DNA of 64,000 nt, taken from Euryodendron excelsum (lineage: Eukaryota; Streptophyta; Magnoliopsida; Ericales; Pentaphylacaceae). Under the pieces are notes generated by a model. That model had not been told where the DNA came from, searched no databases, and saw only the letters and a list, made by a program, of their open reading frames with translations. The stretch is from positions 38,979,501-39,043,500 of the forward strand of contig CM065387.1 in NCBI GenBank assembly GCA_033060915.1, written 5' to 3'. Each line of letters begins with the position of its first letter. Positions within the stretch are counted from its first letter, which is position 1. Below are positions 41,703 to 54,102 of this stretch, piece after piece. The translations under genes and the position numbers were made by a program.

Positions 41703-44700
41703 GGTTGAGTCAGTCTAGGCATATGAGAAGATCTTGAAGGGGTGAGTGCGAAATTGATTTGTTAACAATCTCAGTAAACCCAGAGAAGAACACAAAAAAC
41801 AACTTCAAATCTATAACTTTTGAAGAAGACTAAATGGCTTTTTAATTTTGAGATTGGATATCCAGTTTTAAAATCTCATTACCAAGACTTAGGTTTACAA
41901 TTACTAAAGTACACCCCAAAGCACCAAAGAAGATATTCAACTCACTGAAGAAAATGAGTAACTAAAGAACTCATATCATTAAAAATCTACAAAAAAGAGG
42001 GACTAATTTGAATGGAAGAAATCATAGAATTTGTAGATCTAGGTCAGTTAACCGAAAATTAGGCTCAATCAGTTCAAATGCATAAAAATTAGGGCTAAAA
42101 ACCTTCACATACATACATATATATGTATGCACCAACAGAATACTAAGCTAGGCATTGGAGAGGACCAAGAGGTTTTCGTCATCAAATTCTTCACTGTTGT
42201 TGGATTCTTCACCTTTATTGGAGGTAGGAATTAAGAGTGAGGGAGTGAGAAAGGGGAAAGATTATTCCTGTGAGACTTTGGGTCCAGTTTAGACCCAATC
42301 TGGGCACCCATTGGTGGCCTGACCCGGTGACCCATGTTTATACACATTTGGAAAGTGGGAGTTTAATTCCACCGCCACATGCACCGCTTTATACCATTTA
42401 TACAAGGGTAATGTTATACAAATAAAAAATTCACAAAAATTTTTTGTATAGAATGATGTGTCTTAATAACATCCTTTCACTTCAAAGCATAAAAACCATT
42501 ATAATTATTTTTAATTACAAAATTGTCACTACCACATCATACTGGTAGGTATTTCTGCATAAATTTTACATTAGAATAACATTTTCCTCTACACAATGCC
42601 AGAGCCACCTATTATTTCCACCGAATTTGCATCATGAATAGACACAAGGTGATGAATATCCAATACATGTGAGAATTACTTGTATCTATCGTTGATGAAA
42701 ATTTGATAAACAAAATCGGTGATTATACCATTTTTCTATAAAGATGGTTGTGATCTAGTTTGGGTGATAGATAATAGAGAGCTTCGGTACTCTCTCTCTC
42801 TCTCTCTCCTATATACATGTGTATGAGTGAAACTCTTGAGCGGTGGAAGAGAGGTGCATGTTGCTCATCACTATAGCAAAAGCCGACCGCGAGCTGCTTA
42901 ACTTGAAGACAAAGTATGTAAAATATTCGACGGTCGATCCAAAACTTTACTAGTCAATGGTATGGCTTGCTATTTTAGCTTCCCATTGTGTACACGAATT
43001 GTAACCGTTGGCATGTCAAATTCTTCATCCAGGAGAAAGAGAGGATTGATAGGGAAGGATGAACAAGTATGTGAGAGAGAGTGACCAACTGTGACAGATT
43101 AAGGAGGTGCGAGTCTGAGTGATTGAGGTGTAAATAGGGTGATGATTTAATGTGTAGAAACCTAGAATGACAACGTTTTAAAATTTACTTATTGCACCAT
43201 TTTAGTAAACGATATCGTTTTACAAAGACACTACGTGTTATTTTGGTCACCGGTGTCGCAAATCAGGGGTGGGCTCAAGACAATTTGAGGCTTAAATTTA
43301 CAACTTTAAATTAGGCTTTTTGATAGTATACATTATGGCTTTTCACATTTTTAATATTTCTGAAAAAATATTATTTAAAATTTATTCTTATCACTTTTTG
43401 AGATGCAAAATTATTAATTTATATATTCAACTTTAGATAACAAATCATTTTCATTTGATAATATAGCTAATCCACATAGCCACTGAGACCCAAGTAACAT
43501 GTGGATTGTATACAAAAGTTTTTGGTAGTATTCACCGAAACAATATTAACACAATGAAAATAATAAAACATTAGTTTTTTTTAAATCTTAGCGGCTATCT
43601 ATAGATAACCCACAGATTTTTTTAAAAAAAATTCACTTTATTCAATTTAACATCTTAAGAAACAGAATAAAAAATTGTTATTTGGAAAATAAAATAGCAT
43701 TACATAGATATGCAACTAACTTACAAAATCAAATAGAGATTGAATATATTTTAGTAAGAGAGAAATCAAACAAAGATCAATCTATAAAATAAAAATAAAA
43801 ATTTACCTCAAAAGGCTATTTAATTATGCTATTGGTAAGATTTACTAACTTGTTTTTCATTTTGAAAATTTGTGTTTATATTAGAAACAGAATGTTGTCA
43901 AGTTTGGGAGAGAAAGAGAGTTAAGACTTTTGACCTTCATTATATTGATAAAATTGTATGCAGTTTTTTCTTTTATCTTTATTATTTTTTCATGTTAACT
44001 AGCGTAGTTGATTTGAGTCTTTTTTTTTTTTTTTCCTTTCTTTTCTTATTGGGCCTTACATATCATTTGAACTAATAATTTTTATTATTATTTTATTATG
44101 GGTCTTTTTTCTCACTAAGACTGATTTTTTTTTTCTTATAAACCTTTTTTCTCATTTGAACTGGGGCTTTCTTTTTTCTTTTCTTCTTAGCCTTTTCCTA
44201 TTTGGATTGAGGCATTTTAAAAAAAAAAATTTAAGTTATACAGGACTTATCTATAGTACATAGGATTTTTCCAAATTTGGGGGCTTCCAAAAATAGATGT
44301 ACTAGGTTGAAGTAATTAGTGCGTTTGGAATTATAAGGTAAAAATAATCATAAACTAATATCATTTATGACATTTATTAAGTTTTATTAAATAATTAACG
44401 TGAAAGAACGAATTAGACTAAATTAATTTGATCAAGTATAGAGGCCCTACGTTAAAGTAGGGCCTCTATAGTAGGGTTATAAAATTAGGAAAAATTTTTG
44501 TACATAATTCTTCCCTCAAATGATGTGGTAATTTTTTGTTTGTTTGTTTGTATAATATTAGTCTAAATTTAATTTTCTTTCCTCTATTCTCATTTGTTCT
44601 TTTCAGTTCCCTATTTGGACTGATGGTTTGAGAAAATATACAACCGTTCTGTATATTCAAACAGAATAAATATTACCTCATACTCAAGAGTAGCAGGAAC

Positions 44701-46900
44701 TTTCTACTGTCTTGTATGTGACCTCCTTTGTTTCTTCAACATTAAGAATTGTAACTTGCACCATCACGTGCATTTAATACTATGATTATATAAACATCAT
44801 AATTAAGAAAAGATGGACATGTGGATACACAAACTCAGTTAGCAAAAGGGTATAATATTTTTCATTTTAAAACAATACTTCAAAGTTGAGAAATAAATTT
44901 CCTCTTTTGAACTTGAAACTAAATTCCCGATGACGTTAGCTTCTCCTCGTTATTCATAGATGTAGTTTAGAAATAATTACTGACTCTATAAAGTAATAAA
45001 CCATAATTCATTTTATGTATGATTGAACTTTTATCATCAAACTAATTATTTGTCAAGTAAAAAATAACAGAAATCTAACATGAATATTGACAATGATTAA
45101 AGTTCAAACGAGTATGTGACTAATTTTGTTTTGTTTGACAGAAGGGTAAAAGGATTTTATTAATAATAAACCAATAACAACTTTTCATTTTTCTCTCTCC
45201 CTATCCTTCTTCCTTTATATATTATATAATAAAAGTGCATGTTCAATGCACGTGAAAGTTACTTCGTGTGAGTCAAATTTAAATCATTAGAACTTGAAAT
45301 ATGAGTTTACTATTAAAAATAGTTCTATGGTATAAAATTCTTTTTCTTTTTCTTTTTTTTTTTCTGAGGTGGACTAAGTATTTTATATACATGGCCGCAT
45401 ATGTTCCCAAAATAAAAAAAACAAAGGATTTATAGTCGCATGTTGGTTGTTAACAAATAGATGATACATGCTATGCTTATCAAATATAAATTTTGTATGT
45501 TTATAATTTACTCGTACACTATCTAGACATATGCTAATTAATACTGAAAGGCTTATGGAGCATTAAGTAAAGAAACAACAATAGTAGAAGAAAATATTTG
45601 CTATTAATCTCATCCGCGCCATTAAAAATGTTTCCATTCACACAAATCGTTTAGAATATTTTCCCGATTGACACATTAGATAACATATTGCAGTACCTTG
45701 TCCATTTGTTCCCATCAATTGGTATTTTAAATATTGAATGAGATGTTCAATCATCAGAAATGATTGAGGCAAATACACCTAATGCCTCTCACTCAACAAT
45801 AGTCGAAAAAGAAAGGGAAAAAAAAACCCTTCAATCTATCATTTTTATTTAAAAAAATTAGACATTAATTCATGAATCATGACAAGAATTCTATCTCTCT
45901 AAAGTTGTATATAGGAAAGAAAAAAGAAAAGCTCTCTTTTTTCAATTCCATTTTGAAAAAAAAAAAGCAAAAATAACATGACGAAGTTATAGAATAATGT
46001 GATGATCACTTTGTTTCACCTAATGCCCGTCGTTATCTATGTCATATATCACAATATGTATCTTCCCTTGGTGTATCACTCTCCAATCTAGTTTAATGCA
46101 TCTATAAATGCATTCCAATGTTGAGCCAAACTCGGTAAGTGAAATCAAATCACATTATATATCAATCCATTGCTCTATGAAATTCTGGAATTCTAATAAA
46201 AATTGGACTGGTCTAGGTATCCAAAAGAAGAAAACCAAAGTGAAGGAACAGGTAGAACACAATGGTTTAATTCTTTGATTGTTCTTTTCTTTTTGCTCCA
46301 CCGATGGATCATTAGCACAAATAATAGTAAACAATAACAGACATCACACTAACACTTATAACGACATTAACAGCAGCAACAAGATGTCATTGTAAGTATA
46401 GAATAAGGCATTGATACAAAGAACTTATTATCTATTATCTCAACTTTCCTAAAGTCATGTTAAATTAATATCAATGGGCTTTCTCCCCCACCTCAAATAT
46501 TACCACCTAAAGTCTTTAACTTTCCTAAAGTCATGATTGCAATTGACAAATACCATCATAGATCCTTTTGTGAGAAAAAAAAACTCACATACTTCTCTTA
46601 ATCCTAATTGCTTCAACAATATACAAATATGCAACACAGAGCAGTTTTCTTTTAGAAGAAAAACCAATATCTTTTTTCTTTTGACAGCCAAACAATATGC
46701 GGAAAATTATTAAAAGATAAAACATCAAACATCTTACCTCCTCATCCATCATCACAGATTTTAACCATAAAAGAGTTTCTTCTAACCAGTCCTCAAAACC
46801 AGCAAAATAGGAGGGAAAAATCAGCATCTTCCACCTACAGTAGTTCTATTTAAACTGTTTGCCTGGCAGAGAGAAAAAAACCAGGGTCAGGACATAAATG
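41703..46900. other. Gene-poor AT-rich region
   Basis: No supported gene. A CT microsatellite sits at about 42789-42808. A possible small MITE with ends GGGTAATGTTATAC and GAGGAAAATGTTATTC spans about 42406-42589 (weak). The segment 43250-44300 has AT-rich, T-run-rich sequence that could be an old transposon. A GAAGAATCCAACAACAGTGA-containing minus-strand open segment near 42165-42230 is isolated. Confidence 0.35.
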
Positions 46901-46999
46901 CGCGATTTTGTAGGCTACCATGATTTTGCAATGTAATGTATTTTCTTTTCTTAAGCTTTCCATTGAACATGTGATCTACAGGAGCAACAAATATACAAC

Positions 47000-47395
47000 G
47001 GCATAGAAATACGTAAAATCTACTCGCCTATATGTAAAATCTGTTCTCTTACCTTTGCTGGTTAACGTAACTGAGGAAGACTGACTTGCCGCTGCTGGGT
47101 GTTCCCAAAAGACAAGTGTTTCCAGTGTAAGAGATTTAGCTTCTTCTTTTTTCTTCTTTTTTCCTCCTGAAATATAAGAAATCAAGAAATCTATATGTTT
47201 ACCTGTGTTCTGAAATATATAAAATCTGTTTGATTACCTCTGATGGGCAATGTATACGGAGAGAGGATAGAAATATGTAAAATCTGCTCTCTTATATGCG
47301 AAATATGTTCTCTTACCTTTGCTAACGTAACTGAGGAATGCCTGAATCACTTGTCTCTGCCGGTTGTTCTCAAAAGACAAGTGCTTCTAATGTAA
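47000..47395 (-). repeat. Tandemly duplicated exon-like segment
   Basis: Two copies offset by about 270 bp (about 47000-47130 and 47265-47395) both read, on the minus strand, CTTACA(C/T)T(G/A)GAA(A/G)CACTTG and end AGCAAAG|GTAAGAGAAC, a good splice donor. The first has an acceptor upstream (ATATTTCAG|GAGG). The shared frame gives SLTLETLVFWEHPA in one copy and LTLEALVF-stop-EQPA in the other (TGG to TGA). I do not recognise the protein. The duplication includes flanking intronic sequence. Confidence 0.45.
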
Positions 47396-47439
47396 GAAAT
47401 ATAACGGTTTTTTCTTTGCGGACCCATTGCTGATTACAG

Positions 47440-47760
47440 TAGCGTGCTGGCGGACATCCTCGCCGACTATCCACCACAATCGGAATGATCCTCACCAGAG
47501 TTTTTCTTCAACACCCACAATCGAAATGATCCTCACCGGAGTTTTTCTTGGACACCTACTACTACGACAACACTCCAGCAGTGTGCTCATAACATAATCT
47601 GGGAATCGAGAAGGCGAAACGATCCTCACCGAGTTTTTCTTGGACACCTCCTACCCCGACAACTTTCCGGCAGTATAATCATAACAGAATCTGGGGAGCC
47701 CTCTCAGCAACATAGAAACGATGTCTTATGTGTTGAAACATATGGGGAAGCGTCAGCCTA
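47440..47760. repeat. Short dispersed direct repeats
   Basis: A GAATGATCCTCACC(G/A)GAG plus TTTTTCTT word recurs at about 47487, 47526 and 47618. The last two are followed by a longer common stretch (GGACACCT(A/C)CTAC, CGACAAC, CAGCAGTGT / CGGCAGTAT, ATAACA(T/G)AATCTGGG). It is slightly GC-richer than its surroundings, and no protein is recognised. Confidence 0.5.
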
Positions 47761-48163
47761 CTCGTTGAGTCATCGGGAGTGCCTCCATTAAAAACCTCCG
47801 TGAATTTAATTGTCACGTCCTTTCTTGAGTTTTCTGAACAGACGACTTTAGCGGGTATCTAATTTCATTTTCTATCAGGGACATTTTTGGAACACAATGC
47901 GTGGGAAACACTTTTGGTGCTTCTGTCTTTTAAAATAGCAGAGATATATATATACATCGGAGGCTATCCAGTTAGTTATTTGCTATATATGGCTATGTAG
48001 GCATCAAAACAGCTTCTATACTAACCCCCACATCTTGAGAAGGAAAAAAAATAGTCGTAAACATCATCTATAGAATTTTGGAAATGGAGATGGCATTGAC
48101 GGAGTGGTAAGATTGTTTCCTTGAGATTTCCACGAAAACAGTCATACAAGGTAAGCTGCAAAG

Positions 48164-48640
48164 ATGGGGAGGTTAAGCTCTGCCCTGCTTATTGTTACCA
48201 CCTTCACCATGCTCCTATCACCATACAACATAGTGGTGGCTGTAATTTTGCTGATTTAGGGTAATTCAAGTTGCAGCCATTTTCTTCCGGGACATAATTT
48301 GGCATATGAAATCTTCATGTTTATACTCTTTTTGGTGGGATTAATCTCCGTAACACGAAAAGTCAAGCTCCTGCTAATGATCTATCTAACGGTGTTGCTT
48401 GTACTTGTCATATTAATAGCTGTCATTACAGTGTTCATTATGTTAAGAACAACCAAGAAAGTTAAAGACAAGAAGATCCCAGAAAAATTCTTTATGCATG
48501 AACAGTACTCACTATGTCTGTGGAGGTATTTAGTGAATGAGAAGAGCAGGAGTGTTTTCAAGAATTGCAAGATTTAGAGGGATGTTTGTAAGAAGGTTGC
48601 CAGTAAAGAAATTTCATCTCCCTTTCAGTTTTTTTTCTAT
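48164..48640 (+). pseudogene. Tetraspanin fragment, broken (left palindrome arm)
   Basis: One frame from ATG 48164 encodes MGRLSSALLIVTTFTMLLSP, then FILFLVGLISVTRKVKLLL, IYLTVLLVLVILIAVITVFI and LWRYLVNEKSRSVFKNC...RDVCKKVASKEIS. The order matches plant tetraspanins: N-terminal M-R-x-S-N with TM1, a small loop with Cys, TM2, TM3, and the start of the large extracellular loop with W...NC...VC spacing. Stops at 48257 (TAG; the opposite arm has TGG, Trp) and 48575 (TAG; the opposite arm has CAG) break it. The CCG motif and TM4 are absent. Confidence 0.7.
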
Positions 48641-49139
48641 CGCGTTATCTATTAATTCTAAGAGTAATTACACTTTACTTACTTGTGGTTTGAACCAAAA
48701 TCAGATGACCCCCTGTGATTTAAATGTGAACACATGAGCTCATATGGTTTGAACTTAATATACAAAATAGATGAAAACCATTAAATTCACGAAAATTCTA
48801 TCATAGAAGTATTTTTGTCATTTTATCTCTCCACATTAGAACATCAAAAAGATGATTTGACTCTTTTATGCCAAAATAAAGCGTTGTCTATCAAAGTTTT
48901 TCTTTCTGTTATTTCACCAAATCGTCGTTTTAATATTCTAATTTGGAGATATAAAATAACAAAAACATCCCTATAACAGAATTTTCATTAAATCTAACGG
49001 TGTCATCCATTTTGCAGGTAACACCAAATCACAAAGGGATTATGTGTTCACTTTTGAACCATATATAGAGTTCATCTGATTCTGGCCCAAACCACAAGGG
49101 GGTGAAGTGTAACTACCCTTAGAATTAATAGATAACGTG
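48641..49139. repeat. Central palindrome with long inverted repeat
   Basis: The two halves, joined near 48895, are imperfect reverse complements over about 240 bp each. AGAGTAATTACACTTTACTTAC on the left matches TAAGGGTAGTTACACTTCAC on the complement of the right. The flanks TTATCTATTAATTCTAAG and CTTAGAATTAATAGATAA continue the symmetry into the tetraspanin arms. It resembles a long-TIR, Mutator-like fold-back element. No coding region is seen. Confidence 0.65.
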
Positions 49140-49573
49140 ATGGGAAAGAACCTAAAAGGGAGACGAAATTTCTTTACTGGCAACCTTCTTACAAACATCC
49201 CTCTGAGTCATGCAATTCTTGAAAGCACTCCAACTCTTCTCATTCACTAAATAACTCTGCAGTCATGGCGAGTATTGTTCGAGCACAAAGAATTTTTCTA
49301 AGTTCTTCTTGTCTTTAACTTTGTTAATTAATCCTAACATAATGAATCCCGTAATGACTGCCATCAATATAACAAGTATAAGCAACACCGTCAGATAGAT
49401 CGCTAACAAGAGCCTAACTTTTCATGTTACAAAGATTAATTCCACCAAAAAGAGTATAAACATGAAGATTCCACATGCCCAATTACATCCCGGAAGAAAA
49501 TGAACGCAATTTGAATAACCCCAAATCAGCGAAATTACAGCCACCACTATGTTGTACAGTGACAGGAGCATGG
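49140..49573 (-). pseudogene. Tetraspanin fragment, broken (right palindrome arm)
   Basis: This is the inverted copy of about 48207-48640 at roughly 85 per cent identity by eye. The minus strand encodes IVVAVISLIWGYSNC, FMFILFLVELIFVT (stop), VRLLLAIYLTVLLILVILMA and YLVNEKSWSAFKNCMTQRDV followed by CKK. It lacks the first 15 codons, which are replaced by the sulfate-transporter exon. Stops differ from those of the other arm, so each copy decayed separately. Confidence 0.7.
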
Positions 49574-49684
49574 CTAATAATCCCTAGAAGCCTCTTCAGT
49601 TGTTGGAGACCAATTACAATGGTTGCACTTCCCATAAATCCAACAATGGCAGCATGCGACAAAAATTCCACAAGTAAGCCCAAG
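49574..49684 (-). pseudogene. Sulfate transporter (SULTR) exon fragment fused to tetraspanin fragment
   Basis: The minus strand encodes LGLLVEFLSHAAIVGFMGSA then TIVIGLQQLKRLLGI. This is the strongly conserved transmembrane segment of plant SULTR proteins (usual form FLSHAAIVGFMGGAAxxIxLQQLKGLLG). It begins right after a splice acceptor, TTATCTGTAG, suggesting it was captured with genomic exon structure. The frame runs on into the tetraspanin arm out of phase and ends at 49483. It is a captured fragment and codes for no working carrier. Confidence 0.75.
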
Positions 49685-49689
49685 CTACA

Positions 49690-50790
49690 GATAAGCTAGA
49701 GAAATACACGTTAGAGGACAACACAAATACAAAAAACGTACTAAGAAGAACTGACCAAAAAAAAAAAAAAAGTAGAAGAAAAACAAAGGTTATAGTAGGC
49801 TTCATAAGAAAACATATGTCCAAACCATAGTTGTTAAACTCTTGATTCGGATATTGTGATCCTACGATATTACGATCCATTTTGGCCAAATCGATGTGGA
49901 TCTTATAGAAACTCCTTTAGAGATAGGAACATACGATTTTGGTGTAGGATCTTACAGAATCATAGAATCCTCATCCTACCCAATTCCATTTTTTAACTTT
50001 GACTTGCTATATCAATGTTTTTAATTTTCATGTTTCTGGACTACTCATTCTACACTAGGCCAAAATTAAATAAAAATATAGCATAATGAATTGAACATAA
50101 TAACAAAAACAAATTAGGGTAATCAACATAACTACATTACAATATTTCAAAAAAACTAGAGAGCTAAAAAACCATAATAGTCCACAAATTTACAATCTCT
50201 TAAAAAAAAAAAAAAACAACGAGAGAGCTAAAAGAACATAATAATCCACAAATTTACAATATTTCGAAAAAAAAAAAACTAGAGAGCTAAAAGAACATAA
50301 TAGTCCACAAACATAAAGATCGACGAGAAACCCCAAGCTACATATAAGAGAAAGAAATGCACATTTAGAGGACAACACAAGTACAAAATACTAAGAAGAA
50401 CCGAGGAAAAAAAGGGGAAGAAAAATAGAGGTTATGGCAGGCTTCATAAAAAATATGTCCAAACCCTAGTTGTTAAACTCTTGATTCGAATCTTATAATT
50501 CTACGATCTTACAATCTATTTTGGCAAATCAATGTGAATCTTATAGAAACTGCCGTTAGAGATAGAATCATACTATTTTAGTGTAGAATCTTACGAATCG
50601 TAGAATCTCGATCCTACATGATTCCATTTTTTAACTTTGTTATGTTGTCTCAGTGTTTTCAATTTTCATGTTTTAGGACTCCCATTCTACACGAGGCCCA
50701 AATTAAATAAAAATATGGCATATTGAATTGAACATGATAACAATAACAAATTAGGGCAATTACAGTATTTCAAAAAACACTAGAAAGCTG
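49690..50790. repeat. Tandem duplication of about 640 bp, with small repeats between
   Basis: Copy A (about 49690-50150) and copy B (about 50335-50785) share GTTGTTAAACTCTTGATTCG, ATCTTATAGAAACT, GAATTGAACAT(A/G)ATAACAA and many more blocks at an offset near 640 bp. Between them a 60-65-bp unit with GAGAGCTAAAA(A/G)AACATAATA and TCCACAAATTTACAAT is repeated about three times (50150-50310). Both copies begin in the intron-like sequence flanking the SULTR exon, but only copy A keeps the exon. Confidence 0.7.
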
Positions 50791-50861
50791 AAAGAACATA
50801 ATAAAAGCTATTCAAACGTCTCCATGCCACCCGCTAATTCATTCTTCCCTCCAACAATAGT

Positions 50862-50864
<3 letters not shown>

Positions 50865-50924
<60 letters not shown>
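50865..50924. repeat. (CT)30 microsatellite
   Basis: An unbroken CT run of 60 bases. Confidence 0.95.
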
Positions 50925-50927
<3 letters not shown>

Positions 50928-51666
50928 GCACAATGGATTATTCGACTGCATTTTTGCCCTTTTCTTCTCTCCCGTTAATCAAGAAGCTTAAAATCTAGTA
51001 ATTTTTTGTTTCTTTTATCTCTTTATTAATGTTCTGTACAACTTATTCTTTTCTCAATTGTTTTAATCATAAATTGCAAAACTCATAACCAACCCTTTTT
51101 TTTTTCTCTCGTCATCTGTATCATTTTCTTAATATATAGTGATTCCTTTATCATAAGGTGTTCCAAAATTCTTCTTTATTGTCATTTGTTTACTTACTGC
51201 GACGAAAAAATGCAACAAGTAGAGATATTGCTCAGATGAAATGTTTATATTTGTATGATTTATGATATTTCTTACATTTTTTTATTCTTTTGCATAATTT
51301 AAGCTCATTTTGTGTCTACTTCCATTAAAATTTTATGATATAAAAACTTATTACGCATTTTTCTTCCTTTCATTGTAGGATCTTACGATTCTCAATCCGA
51401 TCCAATGTAGGATCCCAATTTTGACAATCTTGGTTCAAACCGATAAAAACAATGAAATTTACTTCTCATTATTTTCCTCTCCGTCAACTTCCTTTTTAAT
51501 TTGCCCGAGATGTGAGTCAACAGCATCATTGTGATTACTTTGTAGTTTTGTTAGATTCTTTGCTCATTGTTTCTGTTTTTCTGCTGTTTGTTTCTTCCTT
51601 AAATACCAAAAACTAAAAAGAACGACAGTTCCACTATCTGCAGTTTGGACATATCGCAACACTTAC

Positions 51667-51727
51667 CTTTGTGAGAAGTCTCTGCCTTGAGTTCAGATTC
51701 TTCAAATAGCAGTCTGTTATTTAGTTC
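51667..51727 (-). other. Exon-like segment, coiled-coil character
   Basis: The minus strand has acceptor TTTTTTAG|GAAC and donor CACAAAG|GTAAGTG around 61 bp that read ELNNRLLFEESELKAETSHK without a stop. The charged, leucine-spaced composition suggests a coiled coil. I do not recognise the protein. It could be one exon of the same unidentified minus-strand gene as 54103-54253, but the phases do not join directly. Confidence 0.35.
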
Positions 51728-52373
51728 CTAAAAAAGGACAAAAAAAATCCTCTATGATCAATGATCCTATTTACAATTTCCAATACCCATATTTCCATCC
51801 AAAAGGCTGAAGGTTCTTGTACTCACAACCTTGTAACTGCTTTTTTAGTAGCTTGCTTTCATTTTCCTCTCATTGCAAGTGCACAATCAAAATGGAGTTC
51901 TATTTCATATGCAATGAATGCCCTTATATTAGAGAAAGAACCTCACGAGATCCCAGACGACTTGTTAACAATTGCACCAAGCAATAAAAATGCAACCACT
52001 GAGAAGAAAGGTAAAAAATAGACATTGCTTCAATCACTGCAACAACCTTGTACTTTTTTCTAATTTTTTTAGAAAAAGAAAATCTCATATTTTAGTAAAG
52101 AAAACATGGCTACAGAATGCCAAACAATCAACAAGTCCAAAAAATGAAGGTTGAATACTCAAATGTCAAGCATGAAGATAATTAAGATCAGACTTGATAG
52201 TAAGGCTGTTTATGGTAAAAACTTATGTTACCTCGCATCTTCTAAATTTGAAAAATACCATTGTCGGACACTCGACACTCCCACTCAGCTAAGAGCATGA
52301 GATATGTGTCCAATATGTCTAGTTGGACATACATCTAACATGTATAAGCAATTGAGTTTATTTTAGAACTAAG

Positions 52374-52690
52374 CAATGTTTTGAAAATTGAGCCGGTCGG
52401 TTCAACCGGTTGAACAGTCGACGGGTCGTATAAATAGTCCGGATGAACCCTCAAAACCATTTAAGATGGAAAAATGGCTTATTTCTTTCAAACCGTCCAA
52501 AACCGCGATTGACCAGATGACCCTTCAAACCAGTAACATTCACAAGGATCATTCGGTCTTAATGCAGTTCCCTCTTTGCCTCCCCTTCCTCCATTCAACC
52601 TCTTTCCACGGAGTCACTTACTCAGTACTTCGGTACTAGTAGTTCTAACAATCTCCATCTCCGACTCCAACAACTTCCCGTGGCAATACG

Positions 52691-52733
<43 letters not shown>

Positions 52734-53264
52734 GTTTATCTTGATTTCTCTCTATCACTTCTTTTTCCTCACATGACAAACTTGGATCTGAAACAAAAGA
52801 AAAGGGGTTGCTGCTATAGTGTTATACAAGTATACACACAAATACATAGATTCTATCATATGGTCCTTTGATAAAGTGGCTTGAAGATTGTATTTTTTTG
52901 GTCTTTTGTTAGGCAAAAATGCATTGAAGATTGTATTGTTCTTAATCTAAATACCAATTAATTATGTAACCCGGTAAAAGTAAGTAGAGATTAAAGTTTG
53001 AGTTGCAAATTTAATTTATTGGCTTTATTGCAAATTCAATGTCTCAGTTGGACTTTGATTTTATAGGCTTCATTACCAATGAATAATGGTTTGATATAAT
53101 TTTTATGTAACACTAATCTTAACACTTAGTTTTAATTTATTTGTTTCAATAATTTAAAATATTTATGACATCATGGTTTGATTCTGGGTTGATTCCAGTT
53201 GAACCACTAACCCATAACCCGATCCCTTTTTCGGTTCGCTCAACAATCCGAGTTTCAAACCATC
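52374..53264. mobile_element. Non-autonomous Mutator-like element
   Basis: The left end (CA)ATGTTTTGAAAATTGAG and the complement of the right end (GATGGTTTGAAACTCGG) are imperfect inverted repeats. The subterminal parts both have GGTTCAACCGG-type sequence. It is flanked by AGAACTAAG at 52365-52373 and 53265-53273, with CA following both. This 9-bp (possibly 11-bp) duplication is typical of Mutator-like elements. It holds a CT microsatellite (52695-52731) and no gene. Confidence 0.65.
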
Positions 53265-53491
53265 AGAACTAAGCATGTGACTTTCATTTTAAGTATGAAA
53301 TGCTATATTTTAACTTGTAAATACCATTTTACCTTAAAAAAATAAAAAAAAGTATTTACAAAATATGAAATCTAACTGTGTCTAAGTGTCGTTGAACATA
53401 AAAATTAAATAAATCCGACACTTGGAGACATACCCACACCCTACACCAGGACCCGAGTACAGGTAACATAGGTAAAAACTTTATGCATCAT

Positions 53492-53811
53492 CAGGGATTG
53501 AACTAGAAATTATTTTGAGGGAGGGCCATGGAAGACCAAGGTGAATTTTTTTTTAATTTTGTTGAGGGATAAAGATAAAAATTCTCTTGAATTTTGGAAG
53601 GTCAAGCTAAATTTTTTGAATTTTGTTGGAGGATCAAGTACTTAAAGGTAAAAATTGTTAAATTTTGGAAGGTCAAAGGAAAATTTTTAAACTTGTAGGG
53701 GGACCAATATACCTACCCTTTCTTATCATAAATACTCAAAATTTATAGGGCCTAAATAGGATTTCGTCAAAGTTTAGGGGGGGCCACAATCGAACCGTAG
53801 GTCCGTCCCTA
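53492..53811. mobile_element. hAT-type MITE
   Basis: The left end CAGGGATTGAACTAGAAA and the complement of the right end TAGGGACGGACCTACGG form an inverted repeat. It is flanked by TGCATCAT (53484-53491) and TGCAACAT (53812-53819), an 8-bp target duplication with one change. It is 320 bp, with internal repeats of ATTTTGGAAGGTCAA and no gene. Confidence 0.65.
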
Positions 53812-54102
53812 TGCAACATGTAGTTCAAATTACGCCATTTTCTGTGCTAATCAACTAGCAAATCTTTGCACAACCTCAAGAACTAGTATGTGTGAAATTT
53901 CTTTAGGAACGGTCATTTACCACACTACAGATCTTACAACTGGATTTGAAGTTACCCAGTATGTTTTCTCTGCAAATGTTGTAAGGAGGCGTCCTGAACT
54001 TAGGAAAGACTTTGCTCAACACAGTACCAGATATGGAAAGTAGATGACACCAACATGAATAATCTACTTCAACCAAACTGAATAATATTAAAAAGACCAT
54101 AC

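Noticed and set aside
47060..47130. Walker-A-like peptide LLGTPSSGKSVFLSYV on the minus strand
   Set aside because: The frame that is shared with the duplicated copy and open back to a splice acceptor is a different one (SLTLETLVFWEHPA). The P-loop-like reading exists in only one copy and meets stops at once, so it is likely chance.
53900..54100. Minus-strand exon starting TTTGGTTGAAGTAG after TATTCAG
   Set aside because: It would leave only a 24-bp intron after the donor at 54102, too short for a plant intron, and no domain is visible.
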